DNA of 64,000 nt from Bradyrhizobiaceae bacterium (GTDB taxonomy: Bacteria; Pseudomonadota; Alphaproteobacteria; Rhizobiales; Xanthobacteraceae): contig RXJJ01000009.1 in NCBI GenBank assembly GCA_003963145.1, forward strand, positions 193,749 through 257,748, in the 5' to 3' direction. The notes beneath the pieces were generated by a model. That model worked only from the letters and a program-made list of their open reading frames with translations, made no database searches and was not told where the DNA came from. The translations under genes and the position numbers were made by a program. Positions 1-7,741 of this stretch are shown here, piece by piece (positions within the stretch are counted from its first letter, which is position 1; each line of letters begins with the position of its first letter).

Positions 1-468
1 CGCGACCGGGATGGGATTATGCTGAGCGACGCGTCGGAAAAGGCGCGTGAGCACCGCGCGAACGCGCCTCATCCCCTCTCCGCGGCTCCAGCCAAGGTTG
101 GTGAAGCAGAGATCAAGGAAGCCATAGATGTCGCCGTCATCCACCAAGAGCGCGCCATCCATGTAGGCTTCACCGAAAGCTAGATCAGGGTTCAAGAGTA
201 GCTTCGGAATGATGCGAGGATCCGCAACACGAATTGTTATTGATGGCCCACCGTTACCGACGTGATGGGTGCTGCCATCCGGCGAAATCACGGTCAGCGT
301 GCCTTTTCGGACGATCTGGCCGAGCAACCGCCGCAGCAGAAGCATGCCCGCATTTGTTCCAATGTCTTTGAGTGACCGGCTTAGGTTTGATCGACTCGTT
401 TCATTGTCTGGCGACCGGAGCCTCTCAGCCGCGGCCGAAAAGGACGAATGATCGGATCGGATGGTCAT
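1..468 (-). CDS. cfa: Cyclopropane-fatty-acyl-phospholipid synthase, N-terminal part (cut by window edge)
   Basis: The reverse strand reads open from ATG at 468 to base 1 (156 codons) and runs off the window. The peptide starts MTIRSDHSSF and carries blocks typical of the N-terminal domain of SAM-dependent CFA synthases: LRRLLGQIVRKGTLTVISPD, then VADPRIIPKLLLNPDLAFGE, AYMDGAL and DIYGFLDLCF. The family transfers a methylene group from S-adenosylmethionine to unsaturated phospholipid acyl chains at the membrane. The SAM-binding domain lies outside the window, so activity cannot be judged. A FixK-like box lies 64 bases upstream of the start, which fits induction in low oxygen or stationary phase (inference). 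Confidence 0.85.
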   Translation of the reverse strand, partial: MTIRSDHSSFSAAAERLRSPDNETSRSNLSRSLKDIGTNAGMLLLRRLLGQIVRKGTLTVISPDGSTHHVGNGGPSITIRVADPRIIPKLLLNPDLAFGEAYMDGALLVDDGDIYGFLDLCFTNLGWSRGEGMRRVRAVLTRLFRRVAQHNPIPVA

Positions 469-531
469 TCTTGGACTCCGTACTAGCGACGATGACTAGC
501 GTTCATCTACGGCCTTCAGCGATTGCATTCT

Positions 532-545
532 TTGATCGGCATTAA
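532..545 (-). promoter_or_regulatory. FixK/FNR-like box before cfa
   Basis: TTGATCGGCATTAA matches the TTGAT-N4-ATCAA consensus of FNR/FixK-family regulators at 9 of 10 defined positions. It lies 64 bases upstream of the cfa start on the reverse strand, a distance fitting a class II site. It could also act on the rightward gene at 787. Confidence 0.5.
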
Positions 546-652
546 AGAACTATGTTGGATCCTGAGTTCGATCCAGCCTGTGACACAAACCGATCCCGCG
601 CACCGCCTCAGCTAGTTGGTCCATCCGCAGCTGAAGCTGCATCGACCGCCTA

Positions 653-672
653 CTTTCTTTAACGTGGATCAA
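653..672 (+). promoter_or_regulatory. Extended motif with FixK half-site, copy 1
   Basis: CTTTCTTTAACGTGGATCAA contains an intact right FixK/FNR half (ATCAA) and a degenerate left half (TTAAC). A near-identical 20-mer (18 of 20 bases) occurs at 4821-4840, before the phasin-like/DUF3141 operon. This copy is about 115 bases upstream of the Met-rich protein start at 787. The recurrence suggests a shared operator, but which regulator binds it is unknown. Confidence 0.4.
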
Positions 673-786
673 TGTTTAGATCGTGAGAAGATGAGACATT
701 TTTCATGCGTTTGGATTCCACGTTTGGGACCCTTTCAAATCTTTCGCCGCGCGCGATGTGGCAACTTTTGCATCATGGAGAAACTG

Positions 787-1257
787 ATGAAAGCCGCACC
801 AAAACTGATCGCAACACTCTTGTTCGTTAGTTCTCTCTCTGCCGCCCATGCGCAGACGCCCGGCAAATCGCCGCCGACGCCTTTGCCTGAGTCATCCCCG
901 GACCGCCAAATGACGGGGAGCGGCATGCAAGACATGCGGGCGTCCATGAAGAAGATGCAGGAGCAAATGGCAAAAATCCGTTCCACGTCCGATCCAGCCG
1001 AACGTCAGAAACTGATGGCGGAACACATGGTGACCATGCAGGAAGCTATGGGAACGATGATGAAGACAGACGGTTCGGGAATGGGAATGATGCCCGGTGG
1101 TGGAATGATGCGGGGCGACGCCAAGAAGTCGACCACCGAACAGGAGCCGAACTACATGCGCGGACGCATGGGGATGATGGAGCAGCGTGTTGATATGATG
1201 CAAATGATGATGGAACAGATGATGCAACATCAGGACATGATGGATCATCGTCAGTAA
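787..1257 (+). CDS. Met-rich secreted protein, probably copper-related
   Basis: A 156-residue protein. The start at 787 is chosen because GGAG lies 6 bases upstream and the product then begins with a classical signal peptide (MKAAPKLIATLLFVSSLSAAHA, then QTPG); the open frame extends further upstream without support. The mature part has repeated Met-Met and Met-x-Met runs (GMGMMPGGGMMRGD, MGMMEQRVDMMQMMMEQMM) and a His/Met tail, the type of ligand set that binds Cu(I) in periplasmic proteins. A multicopper oxidase operon lies 11 kb away in the same cluster, which supports a copper role. It is not assignable to a named family; a Spy/CpxP-like chaperone is an alternative. Confidence 0.6.
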   Translation: MKAAPKLIATLLFVSSLSAAHAQTPGKSPPTPLPESSPDRQMTGSGMQDMRASMKKMQEQMAKIRSTSDPAERQKLMAEHMVTMQEAMGTMMKTDGSGMGMMPGGGMMRGDAKKSTTEQEPNYMRGRMGMMEQRVDMMQMMMEQMMQHQDMMDHRQ

Positions 1258-1288
1258 CCGCTGCGACAGTCGTGGAAGGAAGGAAATC

Positions 1289-1399
1289 TATTATTATGGC
1301 CCAAATGAAGGCGAAACCGACGCGCATATTCTGAAAGATAAATACCCAGTAGCGAAAGGTCTAACTATTGGCCACGAGCGTCAGTCTAATCTGCAGTGA
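1289..1399 (+). pseudogene. Remnant of zinc-type alcohol dehydrogenase
   Basis: This frame reads TDAHILKDKYPVAKGLTIGHE before a stop at 1397-1399. That matches the conserved N-terminal block of zinc-dependent alcohol dehydrogenases (CGTDLHILKG-YPVAKGLTIGHEP), where GHE carries a zinc ligand. No start codon, flanking domain or continuation is present, so only about 25 residues survive. Just downstream another frame ends in VVSAIAVRIFKAWRRTGELRL before a stop near 1520, possibly the tail of another lost gene. The fragment shows that this cluster has been rearranged. Confidence 0.5.
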
Positions 1400-1508
1400 T
1401 AAGCTTGTTTAGAACCGGGTACGCTGATCAAAAATGCGATCACCCCGCCTCTGGTAGTTTCTGCTATTGCCGTTCGTATTTTCAAAGCGTGGCGGCGTAC
1501 CGGGGAAC

Positions 1509-2252
1509 TCAGACTCTAAAATGTGGTCGCATGAGCCTGCGCCACATGAAATGGTCGTACACACCAGACCAATATGCACCGAAGGCTCCGGCAAAAAGAA
1601 GTTCTTCGATCGGCATGCCGCCGACGCTCAGACCCGAAAGTCCGCTCAGGTTCCACACCCTCTCGATGTAGCCGGGGGCTGTCCATTCTACGCCCATTAG
1701 GAACACGGCGTAGTACACTACGAACAGGACGGCGCCGACCCATGTCTTTCGGGCCAAGTCCGGCCGGCACCAAATCGCCGCAGCGGCCCCCAAGACCATG
1801 GCAATGATCGCCGGGTAGATCGGATTCCAGGAAAACAGATACAGAATTGGAAATGACACAAACGGCGCAGCGAGCGCCCAATCATGCAACTCGTGGTGCG
1901 GTAAACGCCTATCCGCGTCAGCCACCAACGCCAGTTCACCCCCTGCCACCAAATTGTAGAGAACGGCGCCAATACCGCCGATGCCGAAAGAAAAAAAGAA
2001 GCTCTCAATGTCAAAGCCAGTCGTCCGCGCAAGATCGAAAAGACTAGGCGGGCTCCAGTATGCCGGCACGAAGAGCGGTTCGGTAAGGCCAAACGGTGCC
2101 GTCACACTCGCCCACACCATGGCTTTCCGCTGCTGCGGAAACGCCGCAAACGCCGCGAGCCACGGGACGAGGAGAGCGCCGGACCACACGAACCAGACAT
2201 ATTGGTTTGGAATCATGCTTTGCTTGCCCATTTTCGATAGGACGAGGCTCAT
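1509..2252 (-). CDS. Lycopene-cyclase-domain (CrtYcd-like) membrane protein
   Basis: A 247-residue, strongly hydrophobic protein with about seven likely membrane segments. It contains the motif MPIEELLFAGAFGAYW near the C terminus; PIEELLF is the signature of the heterodimeric CrtYc/CrtYd lycopene-cyclase fold. Classical CrtYc/d subunits are about 100 residues and fused forms about 230, so this length fits two fused halves. No other carotenoid gene is visible nearby, so a true cyclase role is doubtful and another membrane substrate is possible. Its start overlaps the DUF3141 stop by ATGA, so the two are translationally coupled in an operon with the phasin-like gene. Confidence 0.7.
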   Translation of the reverse strand: MSLVLSKMGKQSMIPNQYVWFVWSGALLVPWLAAFAAFPQQRKAMVWASVTAPFGLTEPLFVPAYWSPPSLFDLARTTGFDIESFFFSFGIGGIGAVLYNLVAGGELALVADADRRLPHHELHDWALAAPFVSFPILYLFSWNPIYPAIIAMVLGAAAAIWCRPDLARKTWVGAVLFVVYYAVFLMGVEWTAPGYIERVWNLSGLSGLSVGGMPIEELLFAGAFGAYWSGVYDHFMWRRLMRPHFRV

Positions 2253-4102
2253 CGGCCATGATCATGTTCCTCGGCTGCGGCTGGCACTGCCACCCGTGCG
2301 GAAACGGGAACGTTGTAAACCATCCGGAAGATCTGCTCTTCGGCCGCGTCGCGCTGCTTACGCCCCTTCTCAATCGCCTCTGATATACGCCCGATCGCTT
2401 CCCGCTCACGGCGGAGATTGGCATCATCCTCCGGCAGTTGCTGGCGGTGTGGTTCAATCACGCGCGCGAGTGCAGCGACGCCGTGCATCCACGGACTGAA
2501 AGATTCCGAAAGCAGGTAGCGGCTCGTGCGCATAGGGTGCAACCACTCGAGTGCGGCTGCCGTCAAGGCATTGGAGGCCATGCGCACGAATGGGCTGATC
2601 ATCGTCTTGTAGAACTGCTCGTTTACCTCTGACAAATGCCGAACCTGTTCGAATGCCGCCCGTGGCGCCTCGAACCGCAGATCTTCGACGCGCCGCTCTT
2701 CGAAACGGACCAAGTATTCCGGCTTGTGGCAATCGGGATTGCCGGTCGGATTGTCGATCTTCATCTCGTAAAGACCAGGAGCCAAGGTCTCGATTTCACC
2801 GAGACTTTCGAGTATCGCGCGATGTTCGAACCGTGCGACCTTGGCCGAAACGAAAATGCCGAGATGGCCGGCATGCGGGTTCGTTAGGTAGACGATGCGC
2901 TGGCTGGCTGCCTTGAGATCGCTTGTGTCTTTGTATACGACCGGGATCCAGCCGAGTGCCTGGTGCGGCGGGCTGATGTTGTCGCCGTAGGACGCGAAGA
3001 TCACCAGCGGATTGCGAATGCGCCGAAGGTCAGCAACGCAGCCCTCGCAAACTCGCATCTTACCCTCTTCTAGGCGATTGCCGATAAAGAGGTTTTCGAC
3101 GATGGCGACGATCTCTTCGCGGCTGAGAAAATAGAAGCCATTCCACCACCGCTCGAACTCAAGGAAGCGCTCCCGTTCCGTGTCGACATGCGTGAACAGG
3201 TTGGCGTATTTCTCCCAAACAGCTTCAGGCTGAAGATTCTCAAAATTAAAAGCGAGCCATGCGCCGTCCAAGCGACCGTCGTTGAGATCGGCGAGAAGAT
3301 GGGTGAACCAGACTCCGCCGAGCAGCCCGCCCGCGATGCGCATGGGATTAACGCCAGATTCACCCGCCCAATAGGAGAGTGGAGAGCCGTTGAGCACGGC
3401 TGGCCCGAGCAAGCCTTCGCAGTCCGCCGAAAGCAAGGTGACCGCCCAACCTGCTTGACAGTTGCCATAGAGCACCGGAGGCTTGCCGGGATGACGCTTG
3501 GCCACGTCCTCGACGAAGTGTCTGAGCGCATGCAGCACATCGGCCAGAGTCTGACCCACGCAGGGTTCGGGAAAGAAGGAAACGAAATAAACTGGGTAGC
3601 CTTCGTGCATGGCCATTCCAACCTCAGAGTCGCGCTTGAAACCGCCAATGCCCGGACCCTGCCCCGCTCGAGGGTCAACGATGACGACGGGTGGCTTCGC
3701 TGGATCGACGCAATCATCGATGCAATCGTCGCCGATCCGGGTAATCCGCAAGAGGGCGTAGTTGACGGGTCGCTCGAAACGGCGGGCATCGACCAGCGTC
3801 TCATAGTCGAAGTCGAGAAGCGGCGGCATGCCAGCACGCTCATGCGCGATCATGTTGTTCGCCCGCTGGCGCAGCGTGTCCCAGAACAGGATCGACCGCT
3901 CGAAGAAGTCCCTTTGATATGCCAGGGGATCACGCATGATCTCCGCTAGCGGAATTGGATACGCACCGGCCGGCTTCACGACATTCGACGCGGCAGCTAC
4001 CGCACCTCGCGGCTGAACAACCAATTGCCGGCCCACCAAAGCCTTTGGCTCATTAACCAGAGCGGAATCCGCTTTCCCTTCGGGCATAACCATCTCCATC
4101 AT
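2249..4102 (-). CDS. DUF3141 protein, PHA-synthase-like alpha/beta hydrolase fold
   Basis: A 617-residue protein. The middle has an alpha/beta-hydrolase layout with VVIVDPRAGQGPGIGGF, YPVYFVSFFPEPCVGQTL and a nucleophile-elbow-like YGNCQAGWA, whose Cys215 sits where PHA synthases carry their catalytic Cys. Later blocks (PLVIFASYGDNISPPHQALGW and NPHAGHLGIFVS) supply candidate Asp and His partners. The ATG at 4102 is preferred because it overlaps the stop of an upstream 30-codon ORF that has a good ribosome site; the frame is open to 4222 without one. DUF3141 genes are known from low-oxygen clusters of related bacteria. The substrate is unknown; coupling to a phasin-like gene suggests polyhydroxyalkanoate or acyl-CoA chemistry (inference). 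Confidence 0.75.
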   Translation of the reverse strand: MMEMVMPEGKADSALVNEPKALVGRQLVVQPRGAVAAASNVVKPAGAYPIPLAEIMRDPLAYQRDFFERSILFWDTLRQRANNMIAHERAGMPPLLDFDYETLVDARRFERPVNYALLRITRIGDDCIDDCVDPAKPPVVIVDPRAGQGPGIGGFKRDSEVGMAMHEGYPVYFVSFFPEPCVGQTLADVLHALRHFVEDVAKRHPGKPPVLYGNCQAGWAVTLLSADCEGLLGPAVLNGSPLSYWAGESGVNPMRIAGGLLGGVWFTHLLADLNDGRLDGAWLAFNFENLQPEAVWEKYANLFTHVDTERERFLEFERWWNGFYFLSREEIVAIVENLFIGNRLEEGKMRVCEGCVADLRRIRNPLVIFASYGDNISPPHQALGWIPVVYKDTSDLKAASQRIVYLTNPHAGHLGIFVSAKVARFEHRAILESLGEIETLAPGLYEMKIDNPTGNPDCHKPEYLVRFEERRVEDLRFEAPRAAFEQVRHLSEVNEQFYKTMISPFVRMASNALTAAALEWLHPMRTSRYLLSESFSPWMHGVAALARVIEPHRQQLPEDDANLRREREAIGRISEAIEKGRKQRDAAEEQIFRMVYNVPVSARVAVPAAAEEHDHGR

Positions 4103-4191
4103 CTGATCTTCGCGGCATAGAGGTTGAGCAGCGGGCCAACGTACCGGCCGTAGGCAAGGCTCTCGACAAGACCCAGTATCGGAATTCTCAT
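4099..4191 (-). CDS. 30-residue small ORF coupled to DUF3141 gene
   Basis: The reverse strand has ATG at 4191 preceded by GGAAGG 8 bases upstream, the strongest ribosome site in this operon. It encodes 30 residues beginning MRIPILGLVE and ending NLYAAKIR, with an amphipathic, mildly hydrophobic character. Its TGA overlaps the ATG at 4102 of the DUF3141 gene (ATGA), so translation of the small ORF would feed the large one. It may be a leader peptide, a real small protein, or the trace of a frameshifted longer N terminus. Nothing similar is recognised. Confidence 0.45.
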   Translation of the reverse strand: MRIPILGLVESLAYGRYVGPLLNLYAAKIR

Positions 4192-4239
4192 GAATCGAAC
4201 CTTCCATATACACATGTGACAACGGCCGCTCATACGCGG

Positions 4240-4662
4240 CTACGAAATCTTGACGCCATGTTCGGCAGTTTCAGTTGATCGTTGCCGAATTTCATCTGCC
4301 GACTCTCGCGCCATGATCACGCAGCGTTCTTGCATTTTCCGTGAGAGTTCGAAGCATGTTTTCGTCTGCAGACTTGTCTCTTCCAGGACAGTTGCCATAA
4401 AACTTGACTCCGCTGCGATTACGTCCTGCGGTCGTCGGCACTGGACGAATTCCAGAAGTGAGCGCCCTATCCGCTCATTGGCTCCGACAAGAGCGCTTAT
4501 CTGAGCACCAAATGACTCGCTATAAGCCTTTTGCAGATCGGATGTTAACACCAAGAAGTGCTTAAGCTGACTATCGAGCTTGCCGGCACCCGACTGGCCC
4601 CACCATGCAAACATTTCATTCGTGCGATCAAACCCAACCGGTGCTTCGTTCTGGTCCGTCAT
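4240..4662 (-). CDS. Phasin-like protein
   Basis: A 140-residue, mostly helical protein starting MTDQNEAPVGFDRTNEMFAW. It has no signal peptide and a heptad-like pattern (FLVLTSDLQKAYSESFGAQISALV, then VLEETSLQTKTCFELSRKMQ), the profile of phasin_2 proteins that coat polyhydroxyalkanoate granules. It heads the operon with the 30-codon ORF, DUF3141 protein and lycopene-cyclase-domain protein. About 165 bases upstream is the second copy of the CTTTCTTTAAC-N2-GGATCAA motif. It differs clearly from the two core phasins at 37.5 and 38.2 kb. The family assignment rests on overall character and context. Confidence 0.55.
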   Translation of the reverse strand: MTDQNEAPVGFDRTNEMFAWWGQSGAGKLDSQLKHFLVLTSDLQKAYSESFGAQISALVGANERIGRSLLEFVQCRRPQDVIAAESSFMATVLEETSLQTKTCFELSRKMQERCVIMARESADEIRQRSTETAEHGVKIS

Positions 4663-4820
4663 TATTCACTCCTTTATCATTGTATTGCTACTTCTTGCAC
4701 TTAACCTTTAGATTCTTCGCCGGTTTGCCGTGCCCTTCGGAGCGATAGCTTCTAGGGTCAAGGCGACGTCCGGAAGCGCTGCTGACGACGGCAATTTTAA
4801 ATTACGATCCCGATCGCTAG

Positions 4821-4840
4821 CTTTCTTTAACAGGGATCAA
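4821..4840 (-). promoter_or_regulatory. Extended motif with FixK half-site, copy 2
   Basis: CTTTCTTTAACAGGGATCAA differs at only two positions from the motif at 653-672. It lies in the 325-base gap between the phasin-like start (4662) and the Crp/Fnr stop (4988). Here it most likely serves the leftward operon, although its orientation relative to the gene is opposite to that of copy 1. The rest of the gap shows no gene. Confidence 0.4.
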
Positions 4841-4987
4841 GCTTCTCTCTGCCGCATAGCGCTATGAGTTGACGGTGCACGACATTTGTCGGACGCCTTT
4901 ATGACATCATGCGAAGAAATCGCGTTTACCGGCGATTGGTTGGAGCGAGTCGGGTCGCGGTCCTGCGTTTGTGCATGGACACTGATA

Positions 4988-5755
4988 TTAGGTAGATGGA
5001 TATCGTTCGGTCCATGAAAGGATCGTTTGAGGATCGACTCCGGCAATATCTACCAGCCTATCAGGATTGAGAATCCGGAGCCGCCGATAGTGAAATTCGA
5101 CAATCCCCTCGTTGCGAAGGCCACGCAGGACACGATTGACGTGAATTCCTGACATGCCGGTCGCGTCTCCGATGTGTTCTTGGGTCAGAGGGAGGTGCAT
5201 TTCCTCTGAGCGATAGGCAGGCCACATCATCCGATACCGAACAAAAAGCTCAAGCAGTAAGCGCGCAACGCGCTCGCGAGCAGAGCGCCGCCCGATACTT
5301 GAGAGACGGTCGTATGCAAGATTACGCTCCCGCCAGACAGTCCAGGCCAAGCGTAGTCCAATTCCAGGGTGTTTTTCGATAAGGGGACCGAGGTGTTCAT
5401 GCGGGATTGCGCAGACGACAGCGTTAGTCAAGGCCTCGACACCATATATCGCGGTTCGTCCAGGATAGAGCCCGAGCAACGACCCGGGGAGCGCAAAATG
5501 TAGGATTTGACGGCGTCCATCTTCGATCAGGCTGTACAGGAACATCCATCCCTCGAAGATAAAATAAAGCGCTGCACAGGGTTCAGCCGGACGAAATAGA
5601 TCGTCACCGGCTTTAATTGTACGATCACCTAACTTGTAGCCGACAAGTACCTGCCGTATCGCCAGCGCACAGTCCTTGCACAAATCCTCTATACTTGCGC
5701 GACAGGCCACACAATCGACGGGCAACGTCCCCGATTTTTCCTGGAAACTCGTCAT
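4988..5755 (-). CDS. Crp/Fnr-family transcription regulator with N-terminal Cys cluster
   Basis: A 255-residue protein with ATG at 5755 (the frame continues to a GTG at 5770). Layout: Cys-rich N terminus (CVACRASIEDLCKDC, that is CxxC-x7-CxxC), cyclic-nucleotide-binding-like beta roll, dimer helix near RLSSIGRRSARERVARLLLELF, and a C-terminal winged helix (LPLTQEHIGDATGMSGIHVNRVLRGLR). The cysteines could hold an Fe-S cluster and sense oxygen, but their spacing differs from E. coli FNR. The recognition helix has GIHVNR where FNR/FixK have the E-x-x-S-R set, so the Glu that reads TTGAT is absent. The protein at 9832 is a paralog with the same helix. It probably controls genes of this cluster from a different operator (inference). 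Confidence 0.85.
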   Translation of the reverse strand: MTSFQEKSGTLPVDCVACRASIEDLCKDCALAIRQVLVGYKLGDRTIKAGDDLFRPAEPCAALYFIFEGWMFLYSLIEDGRRQILHFALPGSLLGLYPGRTAIYGVEALTNAVVCAIPHEHLGPLIEKHPGIGLRLAWTVWRERNLAYDRLSSIGRRSARERVARLLLELFVRYRMMWPAYRSEEMHLPLTQEHIGDATGMSGIHVNRVLRGLRNEGIVEFHYRRLRILNPDRLVDIAGVDPQTILSWTERYPST

Positions 5756-5936
5756 CGCTGAACCACCCACGTCGTCGCAGACGAACTCCCTCGCCTTGGG
5801 GGAGCGGGTGAAGGCGGCCTGAAATCTCCACGACTTCCGGTTATCTCCAGCCTAACCTTGAGGCAACACCTCTCCTTCTACATAAGACGCTTGGACCACG
5901 GATGCATTACACTCAAATTGATCTTGATATTCCTGC

Positions 5937-6545
5937 TCAAGTGAATCGTCGGGACCGCAGCCTCTTCGTGTACTCGCACCCACAGTCAAGAAACCCGTGG
6001 ATCGGACAGGTCTGACAAGACAGTTGTAATGCCTTACGGAGAGCTTGTCGTGCGCGGTGCAGACGGACCGCGAGATTACCCGGGGTCAAGTCCAGGGCGG
6101 AGGCGATCACCTCATGAGGCTCACTGCCAAGATCGGCTCGGCGCAGCACCTCCTCATATTCTCGTTTGAGAAGTGGAAGGAGTCTGTAGAGACAAGCGCA
6201 AACGATAACGTCCAACTCCTCCGCGGGAGGCGGCGTAGCGGCGTCCTTGCGGGCGAAATCCGCTTCCACGCGTTGTCGCACCGCTGTCCGTCTACGATGA
6301 TCGCTCAAGGCGCTCTGCAGCACGCGCCGAAGCCAAATACGAACGCTCTCTTGCCTCCGCAGCTGAGAAGCGTGGACTACGACCCGCTCGTAGAACCGTT
6401 GCATGACCTCCTCAGCATCGTGGTCGTTTCTCAAACGGCGTCGAAGGAATTTGAGGAAGGAGTCGTGAACCTCCGCCAACACCGCGATCACTGCGGGGGT
6501 CAGCTCCTTGATTTCCCTACTGCCTTCCGGCTCGTTAATCGACAT
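5937..6545 (-). CDS. ECF-type RNA polymerase sigma factor with C-terminal Cys/His tail
   Basis: About 202 residues. Region 2 is seen in FLKFLRRRLRNDHDAEEVMQRFYERVV and WLRRVLQSALSDHRRR, and region 4 in LLPLLKREYEEVLRRADLG...LDLTPGNLAVRLHRARQALRKAL. The C terminus carries CQTCPIHGFLDCGCEY, a likely zinc-binding tail found in some sigma-70-family proteins. The start at 6545 (MSINEPEG) is chosen over 6578 because most ECF factors begin close to region 2; neither has a strong ribosome site. No anti-sigma factor gene is adjacent, so the tail itself may sense metal or redox state (inference). It lies between the Crp/Fnr gene and a DUF2933 gene. Confidence 0.75.
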   Translation of the reverse strand: MSINEPEGSREIKELTPAVIAVLAEVHDSFLKFLRRRLRNDHDAEEVMQRFYERVVVHASQLRRQESVRIWLRRVLQSALSDHRRRTAVRQRVEADFARKDAATPPPAEELDVIVCACLYRLLPLLKREYEEVLRRADLGSEPHEVIASALDLTPGNLAVRLHRARQALRKALQLSCQTCPIHGFLDCGCEYTKRLRSRRFT

Positions 6546-6779
6546 TGCTTCGCCCACATCCAAGTCGATCGAAATCATTCTTGGAAAAATTCGTCGACTC
6601 GAGAGACTGGATAACTTCTAGGGCGAGCCAATCTGACAAGGTCAATCCACGACTCAGCCCGCGAACGAAACCACCCTTAGATTTCGACGCTCACAACAGG
6701 TCATCAAAAAGCAGTGCCTTCGACGTCTATCACGAAACTGGCGATGGACATCCAGCAAAGCCGTGAGACGACGTGTCGT

Positions 6780-7037
6780 TCATGACTCTTTTTTTTCATC
6801 GCTTTTCTCGTCATGCCCATCATGACTGCCATGCCCGTGATGCATGAACATATGCATGAGGGGGCAAGCGAGGAGCGGCAGCCAGATGAGCGCTCCCAGG
6901 ACATGAGCTCGATGCTCCGTGAACATGAGCACGCCGGCAATGACGGCGAACCCCAAAAAAACAAATCCCGCGCGCGACGCAAAGAAGCTTCCGTGCGGAG
7001 TTTCGCTTTCACTATGCGAATGATCGTGGATTGACAT
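6780..7037 (-). CDS. DUF2933 small His-rich membrane protein
   Basis: An 85-residue protein with ATG at 7037 and GGAGAAG 8 bases upstream. It has a His-rich N terminus (MSIHDHSHSE), hydrophobic segments (AGFVFLGFAVIAGVLMF and ALIWLPLLACPLMHMFMHH), and a His/Asp/Lys/Glu tail (HGHGSHDGHDEKSDE). The CPLMHMFMHHGHG block is characteristic of DUF2933, a family common beside copper-handling genes. A second DUF2933 gene lies at 13779 in the multicopper oxidase operon. A role in metal handling at the inner membrane is inferred from the His-rich ends and context. Confidence 0.7.
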   Translation of the reverse strand: MSIHDHSHSESETPHGSFFASRAGFVFLGFAVIAGVLMFTEHRAHVLGALIWLPLLACPLMHMFMHHGHGSHDGHDEKSDEKKES

Positions 7038-7178
7038 TGATATCTTCTCCGTCGGTGATAAGGCGTACACTAAGCTTGGCTATAACCCTAAGAGGACGGC
7101 CCTTTATTCCCAGCGTATTTGTTTAATTATCCTTGAAAGCTTCCTTGGAGACTTGATGTACGTCAAAGAGAATTAAGC

Positions 7179-7470
7179 CTAGGCAACGATAGTAGCCATG
7201 CCGACCATGGCAGCAATGCCGATCCACTGAAGAACACTTGCACAGGCGGAGACCTCCAGCGTTGCGAAGTGCCTCTGGAGGAGCGCAGCACTCTCAGGTC
7301 GAAAACCTCAAGGGAACGCTGACCGCACAGAATGGCTGGCTGAAAGTAGGAAACTTCAGTCCTTGCCATGCCTTTGGAAGCAGCCGAACTGCGAAGACGG
7401 CAAGCGCCAGAAAATGCAGAACACACAGCGCATCCATATTTCCCCGTCGACCGGGTAGAGGTATTGACGA
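7179..7470 (-). pseudogene. Frameshifted C-terminal remnant of opgC
   Basis: Reading all reverse frames gives successive blocks that together resemble the C terminus of OpgC, the membrane protein that succinylates osmoregulated periplasmic glucans. YLYPVDGE is in one frame, then MDALCVLHFLALAVFAVRLLP and LPKAWQGLKFP in a second, then YFQPAILCGQRSLEVF in a third, and finally HFATLEVSACASVLQWIGIA and AAMVGMATIVA in a further shifted frame before a stop at 7179. At least three frameshifts separate the pieces and the N-terminal two thirds of the gene is absent. The decay is clear; the family assignment rests on remembered OpgC patterns. Confidence 0.6.
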
Positions 7471-7741
7471 GCAATCGCGGGAGAAAGGGAGAAAGTTGCG
7501 GGAAATCTCAATTCATGACTATGAGAAACGCGAACAGTGGAGGCGATCTGAACCGGGGGAGGCGGCATCATGACGCGTGTCGTGTCATGCAACTTTGCCA
7601 TTTAACAATACCCTATGCCGCCTCGCTGGTGAATTCATAACTCGTGAGGCGGTCACGACTCTCGTCGTCGTGAAGATGTAGATCACCATGGTCGCCTTGC
7701 GCCCGGATACTTTCAAATTGCATCCACATAAAGCGTGTGGC

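Noticed and set aside
616-786. Upstream extension of the Met-rich protein gene to an earlier ATG
   Set aside because: The added 57 residues are basic, lack a ribosome site and would hide the clear signal peptide that starts at 787.
892-1248. His-rich reading frame opposite the Met-rich gene
   Set aside because: It is the complement of ATG/CAT-rich codons of the Met-rich protein, with no ribosome site or separate context.
3188-3949. Long forward frame inside the DUF3141 gene
   Set aside because: It is antisense to a well-supported gene and has no family likeness.
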